A stretch of DNA of 21,375 bases from a virus, in the IMG/VR virus record IMGVR_UViG_3300037070_004799, positions 1 through 21,375 of that record, one strand, 5' to 3'. A program made the translations under genes and the position numbers. This document shows, piece after piece, positions 14,602 to 21,375 of this stretch. The first letter of the stretch is position 1; every line of letters starts with the position of its first letter. Below the pieces are notes generated by a model. That model made no database searches. It was not told where the DNA came from and saw only the letters and a list, made by a program, of their open reading frames with translations.

Positions 14602-17254
14602 TGAGCCGTATGCAGGAGGGATGCCTCCCAAGGACCCTCTTCCCGCTCCGAACCCGAGCCTGACGGGGGCCAAGTCTCGGAACGACGTGTCCTCGGGCGC
14701 TGATATCACGTTGCCCAAACTCAAGGACGTCCGCAAGGACGTGCAGGGGCTGACCTCCGACATCAAGGGCCTCTACGCCGCTCTCAAGGACTCCACCGTC
14801 GCCGGGGCTATCAACCGGGTGACCGGGGCCCTATCGAAGTTCACGGGGGGCAAGGGCGGGAGCACCAGCGACTCCTTCGGAGGAGCGAAGCCGAACGTCT
14901 GGCAGACCCAGGGTCCCAAACTCGCTGGTGATGTCCCCGGTCCCCAAACCGCCACTGGCGGTGGTGGGAACGGGCTTCCGCCCCCGCCCACTCAGGCGAC
15001 CTTCTTCCAGCAGCCAGGGAGTGGCGGCACTGGGGGTGGCAACGGCCCGGGCTCCGCTGACATGACAGCAGCGAAGTCCGTGGGCGGCGGGACGCTGAAC
15101 GCCATGAACGACTTCATGGACAACCTCATGGGCAAGAACGGGCTCCTGGGGGTGGCGTTCGCTGGGCTCAACGGCATGAAGCAGATGTACGGAGCCGTGG
15201 CCGGGAGCGGTATCCAGTACGCCTACAACCGGATCAACGGGCCCGAGGGCAACCTCAATTCCATGCTCTCGTTGAGCAATGCCCTGGCCCCCAACGCCAC
15301 CATGATGACGGCAGCGTCTGGTGGTTCTAACCCCATGCACATGCGGGAGATTATCCGAGGGCTCTCCCAGCGCATGCCGGTCATGGGCACCCAGAACGAC
15401 ATGATGGCGACGATCCTGGCGGGCCAGGGCGTCGGGGCCCTGATGGAAGGCACGCCCAGTCGGAACGGCTTCTTTGAGTCGGTACGCCAGATGCAGGTGC
15501 TCAACCCCGGGATGGCCCCAGGCACCTCGGCTGGGGCGCTGGCTGGCTACATGGGCAACGTCAAGGCCCAGCAGACCGGGGCGTTCCTCGGTGAAGGTGC
15601 GTTCACCATGATCGGCTCGGGCGGCCGGTACAAGACGCTGGCCGAGTGGGCTGCGGGCATCACGAAGTTCCTGGAGCAGCAGCGCCCTGGTGGGGACCAG
15701 GGGAGGCAGTTCACGCCGGAGCAGTTGATCACCCAGAACTTCCCCGGGTCGAACATCAACACTTGGTTCCAGATCATGGGCGTCCCTCAGACCATGGTCG
15801 ACTACTGGTGGCAGTACGTCCTCACCAACCGTGGGCATGTGCCTGCCAGCAAGGTCACGTCCGACACCCTCCGGGACATGACGTCGGCAGACCGGGGGCT
15901 CAACGTCGGTTACGAGCGGCTGCGGAACGTCACGCAGGGGACCCGTCGGGACTACCTCCTGGGCGGGCAGATGTACCAGTCCTACGCCGCCCGAGAGAGC
16001 GCTGACCGGCGCTTCAACGTGAGCATGCAGGCCACTGACTTCGGCCTGGGGCACATGCTGAAGACCACGAACATCGGTCGGATGTTGGCGCTGCTGCCGA
16101 CACCGATCATGGAGATGTTGATGCCTATCCTGACGGGCGTCGCCACCAGCCCGCTCGGGGCGATTGCGTCGCTCACGGGATCCGCCTTTGACATGCTGGG
16201 TGATCCCGGGGGCGACATGCCGTACGGAGCCCCGGCGGGTTCATACGGCGGAGCGGGCGGCATTGATACGGCGCACCTGAGCCCGGATCTGTCGAAGCGG
16301 GTCAACGCCATGATGAGGGCGAACCCGAAGTTGAAGATGTCCTCTTCGTATCGAGACACCGTCACCCAGAACCGCCTCCGCCGCAATGGTGCCGGGGCCG
16401 TGGGACATCCTTCCCGGAGCGCTCACACCCGTGGGTGGGCAGCGGACATCGGGCCGAAGAGCCAGATGGGCTGGCTCATGCAGAACGCAGGGAAGTTCGG
16501 GCTCCAGACGGCGGCGAACCAGGGGGAGCCCTGGCACATTCAGATGGGCGGCACCATGCCGATGGGTGACCCCGGTGGGAACGATATGCCGTATGGGGCT
16601 CCCTGGGACAGCATCTGGGATGTCGTTCCCGGGCCCGTCGATATTGGAATAGGGGGTGTTGGCGTCGGAGGGGTCTACGCCCCAGGCATTGGCGTCCATG
16701 GGACTGCCGACCCGACGGGCCTCATCGGGAGGGGTTGGAACAAGGCGTCGGATATCGCAGGCAACCTCGTTGTCGATGCGTTTGAGTTCATCATGGACCA
16801 CACCCTCAAGATCGCCCTCGACGGGTTGACGAAGTTGGTGGGGAAGTTCGCTACCAGTTCTTCGTACACCGGCAGCATCGACAAGTTGACCCAGTTGTAC
16901 TCCCGGATGATGCTCAAGCCGTTGGAGGGCTTGGTGAAACTCGGAGGGGACGCTCCCGATAGTTCGGCTGGGCTCTACCAGGCCATCAACCGAGAGACGG
17001 CTGTGATGAGTATCCCGATCCTCGGATACAAGGGCTTCGACCCTGAGCGGGAGTCGGATGTCACTTTCGGTGATCCCGGTGTCGACCCTAGGTCCATGAT
17101 GTCGGGCGGGAACAACCGGACCGTGGTGTTCAAGATCGAGAACATCGACGTGGGGGCCATCGGGAGTACCGCTGCTGATGCACGTCGAGTGGCGAGCACC
17201 TTGGTCACTCACCTGGAAGACGAGGTTCGACGGCGTGACTGGAGCCACGTCTGA
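14594..17254 (+). CDS. Tape measure-like tail protein with M15 peptidase domain
   Basis: The 886-residue protein lies where tape measure genes lie, just after the chaperone-type genes. A Gly/Pro-rich linker covers about 84-157. Hydrophobic helices are at about 181-207 and 498-529. Residues about 555-655 are a VanY/M15 peptidase domain with the zinc motif S-A-H-T-R-G-W-A-A-D (609-618; H611, D618) and E-P-W-H-I-Q (645-650; H648), which would cleave peptidoglycan peptides. G-D-P-G-G-(N)-D-M-P-Y-G-A-P occurs on both sides of it (536-547, 658-670). The GTG start has GGAG five bases before it; an ATG at 14621 is an alternative. The C-terminal 200 residues are helical. A tape measure role is inferred from position and size; the peptidase domain is clear. 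Confidence 0.8.
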   Translation: MASEPYAGGMPPKDPLPAPNPSLTGAKSRNDVSSGADITLPKLKDVRKDVQGLTSDIKGLYAALKDSTVAGAINRVTGALSKFTGGKGGSTSDSFGGAKPNVWQTQGPKLAGDVPGPQTATGGGGNGLPPPPTQATFFQQPGSGGTGGGNGPGSADMTAAKSVGGGTLNAMNDFMDNLMGKNGLLGVAFAGLNGMKQMYGAVAGSGIQYAYNRINGPEGNLNSMLSLSNALAPNATMMTAASGGSNPMHMREIIRGLSQRMPVMGTQNDMMATILAGQGVGALMEGTPSRNGFFESVRQMQVLNPGMAPGTSAGALAGYMGNVKAQQTGAFLGEGAFTMIGSGGRYKTLAEWAAGITKFLEQQRPGGDQGRQFTPEQLITQNFPGSNINTWFQIMGVPQTMVDYWWQYVLTNRGHVPASKVTSDTLRDMTSADRGLNVGYERLRNVTQGTRRDYLLGGQMYQSYAARESADRRFNVSMQATDFGLGHMLKTTNIGRMLALLPTPIMEMLMPILTGVATSPLGAIASLTGSAFDMLGDPGGDMPYGAPAGSYGGAGGIDTAHLSPDLSKRVNAMMRANPKLKMSSSYRDTVTQNRLRRNGAGAVGHPSRSAHTRGWAADIGPKSQMGWLMQNAGKFGLQTAANQGEPWHIQMGGTMPMGDPGGNDMPYGAPWDSIWDVVPGPVDIGIGGVGVGGVYAPGIGVHGTADPTGLIGRGWNKASDIAGNLVVDAFEFIMDHTLKIALDGLTKLVGKFATSSSYTGSIDKLTQLYSRMMLKPLEGLVKLGGDAPDSSAGLYQAINRETAVMSIPILGYKGFDPERESDVTFGDPGVDPRSMMSGGNNRTVVFKIENIDVGAIGSTAADARRVASTLVTHLEDEVRRRDWSHV
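16199..16603 (+). repeat. Direct repeats flanking the M15 domain
   Basis: G-D-P-G-G-D-M-P-Y-G-A-P is encoded at 16199-16234 and G-D-P-G-G-N-D-M-P-Y-G-A-P at 16565-16603, one on each side of the peptidase domain. The two DNA copies differ at several third positions and by one inserted codon, so they are not a recent exact duplication. A partial third version, G-D-P-G-V-D-P, occurs at about 17069-17089. Confidence 0.75.
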
Positions 17255-18552
17255 TGATCGTCAATGTCTTCCAGCCCGCCATCACGGTCCGTCCTCCGTC
17301 GAACATCGTGGGGGAGGTCTCGGAGTCGCAGTACGCCCAGGAGAGGTTCCTCACCGCATCGCAGGGGCTGTCCAACCCGGGGTTCGCCTTGACCCGTGGG
17401 GGCAACCCGCTCCAGCCGAACGGGGGCCAGATCCTGCGGGGGTACATCCGGCGGAGCCGTATCGATAGCGGCGACGCAACCAGTCGATACCGCCTCTACT
17501 TCATGTTCAACCCCGAGGTGATCAACCGGTCCTACATCGCCTATCTAGACCAGCAGGCCCTCGATCCGGGGAACGCCATGTTCGGATCGCACAACATGGC
17601 ATCGGCTCCCGGCATCCTCGACTTCCAGTTTGAGTTGCTGTTCGACCGTGCCATCGAGGTGGCCCGGGACGAGAACCACCCCGGCACCAAGGTGGACTAC
17701 GACTTCTTCGACCTCGTCGTGCGGGGCATCGTCCCAGACAGCCAGGACACCGGGAACGCCATCCCCGACAACGGGATCATGATGGTGAGCCCGAGCAATG
17801 TCACTATCGTCTTCGGGGAGGATCTCTCGGTCCAGGGTCGGCCCTACAACGCCGTCGTGCGGTGGGAGAAGTTCAGCCACCGCATGATCCCGACCCGGAT
17901 GAAGATCGGGATCCAGATGAAGGCGTTCTACATCGGACCGATCCAGGACACCCCCGGCTTCTCACAGAACTTCTCGCAATCGGTGGCCGAGGCGGTCGTG
18001 CCCTACAACGAGACCTTCAAGGTCAAGGCGGTTGCGGAGGAAGGGAAGACCGCCAAGAAGGAAGGAACCGAGAGCGCCACCGAAGGCTTCACCAGGAAGT
18101 TGGTATCAACGGCGAGAGCGACGTCGGGGTTTGAGAACCCGTACACGGCGGGCCAGAACCCGTCCCCCGGTGACTCGACCGGGAGGACGCTGACGATCAA
18201 CCAGGCTGCCTCCTACGCCGTCGCCGCAGGCTTCCTGTACGAGAACCTCATCCACATCCTCTGCATCGCCATCCGGGAGTCCCGCCTCAAGACCGACGCC
18301 ATTGGTGACGTCAGCCTCCAGACCGCTACCTGGGGCCCGTCGGTCGGGCTCACGCAGATCCGTTCGCTCGTAGCCCAGTTCGGGACCGGCGGGCAGCGGG
18401 ATCAGGTGGCGAACCTCGACCCGGCGATCCACATGCAGCACGCCTGGGAGATCTCCGCAGGGGGCACGAACTTCAAGCCCTGGTCCACCAACGCCGGGTG
18501 GGAGCAGCACCGGGAAGAGGTCGAGAACGCCCTCCGGACGGGGGTCGGCTGA
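17254..18552 (+). CDS. Baseplate/tail-tip protein with lytic transglycosylase domain
   Basis: The 432-residue protein has two parts. Residues 59-282 are a beta-rich core (L-R-G-Y-I-R-R-S, R-L-Y-F-M-F-N-P-E, Y-L-D-Q-Q-A-L-D-P, L-D-F-Q-F-E-L-L-F-D-R, R-M-I-P-T-R-M-K-I) shared with the next gene. After a K-K-E-G-T-E-S-A-T-E-G-F-T-R-K linker, residues about 315-430 look like a soluble lytic transglycosylase (SLT) domain: I-A-I-R-E-S-R-L (338-345) with catalytic E342, G-L-T-Q-I-R (365-370) and A-W-E-I-S-x-G-G (397-404). It would cut the glycan strands of peptidoglycan during injection. The ATG overlaps the tape-measure stop (TGATG), with GGAG nine bases upstream. Baseplate/hub placement is inferred from order and from the partner hub gene downstream. 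Confidence 0.85.
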   Translation: MIVNVFQPAITVRPPSNIVGEVSESQYAQERFLTASQGLSNPGFALTRGGNPLQPNGGQILRGYIRRSRIDSGDATSRYRLYFMFNPEVINRSYIAYLDQQALDPGNAMFGSHNMASAPGILDFQFELLFDRAIEVARDENHPGTKVDYDFFDLVVRGIVPDSQDTGNAIPDNGIMMVSPSNVTIVFGEDLSVQGRPYNAVVRWEKFSHRMIPTRMKIGIQMKAFYIGPIQDTPGFSQNFSQSVAEAVVPYNETFKVKAVAEEGKTAKKEGTESATEGFTRKLVSTARATSGFENPYTAGQNPSPGDSTGRTLTINQAASYAVAAGFLYENLIHILCIAIRESRLKTDAIGDVSLQTATWGPSVGLTQIRSLVAQFGTGGQRDQVANLDPAIHMQHAWEISAGGTNFKPWSTNAGWEQHREEVENALRTGVG

Positions 18553-19445
18553 TGCCCACCGACAACTTCATCACGTTCAACGAGTTCAACCCCACGGTCG
18601 CCATCTCAATCCCTATCGATAGCGGTATCGGCCAAGGGGCCGACTACTCCACCATGCTCCGGAACCGCTCGATGCAGCGGCTGGACGACAACGACTTCGC
18701 CCTGTCGAACCCCTCGTTCGACACCAGGGCGGCAGGACGCATCGCCAACTCGTTGGCCGAGCGAACCCGGTCGGATGTCCGCATCCTGCGGGGGTACATC
18801 CGTCGGTCTGCGATCAACGGTACCGACCCGACGAGCAAGTATCGGCTCTACTTCATGTTCAACCCGGAGACACTCCAGCGGGACTTCGTCTCCTACCTCG
18901 ACCAGCAGGCGCTCGACCCGTTCAACACGGTCTTCGGAGCCAACAACCTCGTCGCTCCGCCGGGGGTGCTCGACTTCTCGTTCGACCTGTACTTCGACCG
19001 CCAGACCGAGAACGCCAACGGGCGGATGCCTCGGGGCGTCCTGGAGGACTTCGACTACTTCAACCTCGTCGTGCGTGGGGTGGTCCCGGACTCGCAGACC
19101 CCGGACCTGCCCGACAACGGCGTCCTCATGATCAACCCCCGGAACATCACCGTGGTGTTCAGCCCGCAGATCTCGATTCAGGGGCGTCCCCAGAGCGCCT
19201 TGGTCTCCTACGAGAAGTTCGACCACCGCATGCGGCCGATCCGGATGAAGATCACCATCTCGGTGAAGGCGTACTACATCGGGCCCGTGCGTCAGGACTT
19301 CACCTTTGCCTCCACCGGTTCAGCGGGCAGGGTCGAGGCTGTTGTTCCGTACAACGAGACGTTCAAGGTGAGGGCTGTCGCAGAGGAGTCGAGGGCCGCT
19401 AAGAAGGAAGGCACCGAGTCTGCAACCGAGGGCTTCACCAGGAAG
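17428..19445 (+). repeat. Paralogous core domain duplicated in adjacent genes
   Basis: Residues 59-282 of the 17254 gene (17428-18099) align with residues 77-298 of the 18552 gene (18780-19445). Shared blocks include I-L-R-G-Y-I-R-R-S, Y-R-L-Y-F-M-F-N-P-E, Y-L-D-Q-Q-A-L-D-P, V-V-R-G-(I/V)-V-P-D-S-Q and P-Y-N-E-T-F-K-V. At DNA level an identical 20-base block occurs at 17432-17451 and 18783-18802. Identity ends right after E-G-F-T-R-K, where the hydrolase domains begin. Confidence 0.85.
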
Positions 19446-19940
19446 AAGGATCCTCAGGGGAAGCAGGACGAGTGGGGGAACCCCTTCAGTGCGCCCCTCC
19501 CGACCGGTGGGGCGGCGACCGGACAAGGGCTGCTCGACGCTGCTGCCACCTTTCTCGGGGAGCGCTACAACCAGGGTCCTCAGCGTTGCTCTCCGACGTC
19601 CGGGTACAAGGACTGCTCCGGGCTCATCGTCGCCTCGTTCGCTGTGGCGACCGGGGGGAACCTGGGGGCCACCGTCTCTTCGTCCATCTGGAAGTTGTGC
19701 GCCGATGCTGGTCTCGGTATCTCTCGGGCGGACGCTTTCAACATCCCGGGGGCCTGTCTCCTGATGCCGGATGACCCCATGAAGGGTGCTGGGAACGACG
19801 GCCACATCGGCTTCTCCGACGGGAACGGCGGCACCATCGAAGCCACGGGCTCGTCGGTGCAGAAACTCCCCAACAACTACCAGCGGTGGGGCAAGGAAGC
19901 CTGCCTCCTCCCCTTCATCGCTTACTCCAGGAGCAAGTGA
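18552..19940 (+). CDS. Baseplate/tail-tip protein with NlpC/P60 peptidase domain
   Basis: The 462-residue protein shares its core (77-298) with the preceding gene but ends in a different domain. After the K-K-E-G-T-E-S-A-T-E-G-F-T-R-K linker, residues about 325-462 match NlpC/P60 cysteine peptidases: L-D-A-A-A-T-F-L-G-E-R-Y, the catalytic Y-K-D-C-S-G-L-I (C355), and G-N-D-G-H-I-G-F (H418), with E430 in the following strand. Such enzymes cut peptide links of peptidoglycan. The N-terminal 75 residues are unique to this copy. ATG 18552 overlaps the previous stop by one base (TGATG); upstream in-frame codons lie inside the earlier gene and are rejected. With the SLT sister it could form a hub carrying two wall-cutting activities. 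Confidence 0.85.
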   Translation: MPTDNFITFNEFNPTVAISIPIDSGIGQGADYSTMLRNRSMQRLDDNDFALSNPSFDTRAAGRIANSLAERTRSDVRILRGYIRRSAINGTDPTSKYRLYFMFNPETLQRDFVSYLDQQALDPFNTVFGANNLVAPPGVLDFSFDLYFDRQTENANGRMPRGVLEDFDYFNLVVRGVVPDSQTPDLPDNGVLMINPRNITVVFSPQISIQGRPQSALVSYEKFDHRMRPIRMKITISVKAYYIGPVRQDFTFASTGSAGRVEAVVPYNETFKVRAVAEESRAAKKEGTESATEGFTRKKDPQGKQDEWGNPFSAPLPTGGAATGQGLLDAAATFLGERYNQGPQRCSPTSGYKDCSGLIVASFAVATGGNLGATVSSSIWKLCADAGLGISRADAFNIPGACLLMPDDPMKGAGNDGHIGFSDGNGGTIEATGSSVQKLPNNYQRWGKEACLLPFIAYSRSK

Positions 19941-20263
19941 TGATCACCAGCGACTCCCGATACACGCAGGCGGCACATGAGGACGCCATGGCCCACTACT
20001 ACGACGAGCGTGGGCATGTGGAGATCGACGCTGATACCGATGCGGTCATCGAGGTCAGCCGGGACACCACCTATCTCCTGACGACGGGCCAGCCCTCGGT
20101 GCCGCCTCGGCAGTACATGGTGAAGGTGACCGACAACATCCAGTTGCTGTCCTACCAGCACCTCCAGGACCCGTCGCAGTGGTGGGTCATCGCCAACGCC
20201 AACCCGCACGTCCGGTACCCCTTCGACCTCAAGATGGGTGACACCATCTACATCCCCGAGTGA
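19940..20263 (+). CDS. LysM-like baseplate/tail protein
   Basis: The 107-residue protein starts at an ATG overlapping the previous stop by one base (TGATG). Its C-terminal half (about 57-107) resembles a LysM-type module as found in gp53-like and LysM tail proteins: Y-M-V-K-V-T-D-N-I-Q-L-L-S-Y, D-P-S-Q-W-W-V-I-A-N-A-N, and L-K-M-G-D-T-I-Y-I-P. LysM proteins in contractile tails bind the inner tube or peptidoglycan and often lie between the tube and hub genes. The N-terminal half is acidic and helical. Its place directly before the hub gene fits a tail-tip/baseplate connector. Confidence 0.7.
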   Translation: MITSDSRYTQAAHEDAMAHYYDERGHVEIDADTDAVIEVSRDTTYLLTTGQPSVPPRQYMVKVTDNIQLLSYQHLQDPSQWWVIANANPHVRYPFDLKMGDTIYIPE

Positions 20264-20267
20264 GCCC

Positions 20268-21375
20268 ATGCCCACCGCAGTAAGCGATCCGGCGCTCAGC
20301 GCACTCCAGAGGATCCTCGTCTCCCGCTTGGAGGTGGACGGGGAGGAGTTGGTGCTGTCCGATTCCGAGATCGACTGGGTGGGGGTATCGAACGAAGAGG
20401 GGACTCACGAAACGGCCAAGATCACCACGCTGCTGACCAAGGGGCAGACCGAGAGGTTCCTCGACAAGACCATCTCGTTCCGGTACGGGCGACGGGCCGC
20501 GCCCAACACTTACGAGGGGTATGTGGTCGATATCTCCCCGAACCAGGAGTATCAGAAGGACTCGATCTACGACATCACCTGCCTCGGTCCGACCAAGGTG
20601 ATGCAGAGCGGCACCCCTCGCTTTGAGGTCAACAAGACGGTTCCGCAACTGTTCCTGGAGATCGTCAACGGCTACGACATCGGGGCCCAGACCGACAGCC
20701 ACTCCTTCGCCTGGCCCGCCCTCTCCCAGACCAACGAGAGCGACTGGCAGTTCATCAACATGCTGGCTGCTCGGATCGGCTACACCATCTACTACTACAA
20801 GGGCCTCGTCCGGATGGTGAAGCCTTCCCGGGTGCTCCGGGAGTCGCCGGTCTTCCGCTCCTTCATCAAGGGCGATGACGTGCTCGACCCGACAAGGGCC
20901 CTCTTCGACTGGCAGGCGCACACAGAGTCCCCCACGCTGCGGGAGAACGTGGTCCCCTCGTTTGGGTACTTCGACGGGACCACCCCGACGTTGAGTAAGC
21001 CCATCACGACCATCCCGTATAACTTCTCCGCAGGGATTCCCGTGCTCTCCCGAGCGATGGTTGATGCCTACACCGAGGCGTTTCAGAACAGCACAGCCCT
21101 CTGGAATCAGTCGGCCACGGCCCGGGTCAACGGGGATGCCGCTCTGGTTGCCGGAGTGGTCATCTCCATCCAGGTCAGTGCTTCCCCGACCGCCAAGAGC
21201 GAGTTCAACGGGCTCTGGCTGGTTCGTGGAGTGCGGCACTCCCTCACTCATACTGGGTTCCAGACCAATCTCGCTCTGACCCGGGATCAGCGATTCGTGC
21301 CCGTGCCGGAGAAGAGCAACTGGTTCTGGCAGGGCCGGGGGAAGCCGCAAGTACTCAAGGACACAGCGACCGCTT
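20268..21375 (+). CDS. Baseplate hub protein, gpD/T4 gp27-like (3' truncated)
   Basis: The frame from ATG 20268 has no stop before the window ends, giving 369 codons of a longer protein. It shows the pattern of late control D/gp27-type hub proteins. An early V-S-R-L-E-V-D-G-E-E strand pair is followed by a V-V-D-I-S-P-N strand. The signature Q-T-N-E-S-D-W-Q-F-I-N-M-L-A-A-R-I-G-Y-T comes next, like the Q-x-x-E-S-D-x-x-F-x-x-x-L-A-x-x-x-G motif of VgrG/gpD. Late strands give G-L-W-L-V-R-G-V-R-H-S-L-T and L-A-L-T-R-D. The hub caps the tube and carries the spike. It lies four bases after the LysM-like gene, with a weak ribosome site overlapping that gene's stop. The missing C-terminus or a separate gene downstream would hold the spike. 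Confidence 0.8.
   Translation, partial: MPTAVSDPALSALQRILVSRLEVDGEELVLSDSEIDWVGVSNEEGTHETAKITTLLTKGQTERFLDKTISFRYGRRAAPNTYEGYVVDISPNQEYQKDSIYDITCLGPTKVMQSGTPRFEVNKTVPQLFLEIVNGYDIGAQTDSHSFAWPALSQTNESDWQFINMLAARIGYTIYYYKGLVRMVKPSRVLRESPVFRSFIKGDDVLDPTRALFDWQAHTESPTLRENVVPSFGYFDGTTPTLSKPITTIPYNFSAGIPVLSRAMVDAYTEAFQNSTALWNQSATARVNGDAALVAGVVISIQVSASPTAKSEFNGLWLVRGVRHSLTHTGFQTNLALTRDQRFVPVPEKSNWFWQGRGKPQVLKDTATA

Noticed and set aside
14831-16054. 407-codon minus-strand frame within the tape measure
   Set aside because: Mirror of GC-rich coding sequence, no recognisable protein features, inside a gene with a clear M15 domain.
20229-21350. 373-codon minus-strand frame over the hub gene
   Set aside because: The + strand frame shows the gpD/VgrG-type signature; the antisense frame has none.
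11158-21375. Interpretation as an extracellular contractile injection system or tailocin rather than a phage
   Set aside because: Sheath, tube, gp26-like, LysM and hub genes are shared with such systems, but the connector/completion genes, a long tape measure-like protein and the glycosyltransferase cassette fit a DNA-packaging phage better, and no AAA+ ATPase of the injection-system type is seen. The full neighbourhood is not visible, so this is not absolute.

Overview
The window reads as the tail-gene region of a contractile-tailed (myovirus-type) bacteriophage. The DNA is GC-rich, all 23 supported genes lie on the + strand, and many start with GTG and overlap the previous stop codon by one or four bases. 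Composition and start-codon habits suggest an actinobacterial host, but no host-specific marker is present. No tRNA, rRNA, CRISPR array, insertion sequence, integrase, replication gene or lysis cassette is seen. Capsid, portal and terminase would lie upstream of the window, and the baseplate wedge genes downstream.

Layout. (1) 2-2410: the 3' part of a large tail-fibre-like gene made of three tandem repeats, then a possible 45-residue ORF. (2) 2461-6460: a cassette alternating sugar/methyl-transfer enzymes (a SAM methyltransferase-like protein, a GT2-type and a GT4/GT-B-type glycosyltransferase) with a LamG-like surface protein, a small beta-rich protein and a small coiled-coil protein. (3) 6475-7799: two genes of neck/head-tail connector type. 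(4) 7802-9863: two further fibre-like proteins, one with a fibronectin type III domain. (5) 9958-11099: two tail-completion-type genes. (6) 11158-14601: tail sheath, tail tube, and a two-CxxC protein resembling T4 gp26-family/chaperone proteins, followed by a 39-codon reading frame that seems joined to it by a +1 frameshift. (7) 14594-17254: tape-measure-like protein carrying an M15 (VanY-type) peptidase domain. (8) 17254-21375: two paralogous baseplate/hub proteins ending in different wall hydrolases (lytic transglycosylase; NlpC/P60), a LysM-like protein, and a gpD/gp27-like hub protein cut by the window end.

How the genes work together. Sheath, tube, tape measure and hub form the contractile injection machine. 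The three hydrolase domains (M15 DD-peptidase type, SLT glycan cleavage, NlpC/P60 peptidase) would sit along the tube lumen and tip and open a peptidoglycan wall during injection. The fibre-like proteins probably recognise the cell surface, and the interleaved glycosyltransferases may decorate those fibres or another virion surface.

Most interesting signals: a TTT TGA C site that places a 39-codon ORF in frame with the CxxC protein; a fibre-like beta domain spliced into the sheath protein; an M15 domain in the tape measure flanked by near-identical direct repeats; and two adjacent paralogues that share a core but have swapped hydrolase domains.
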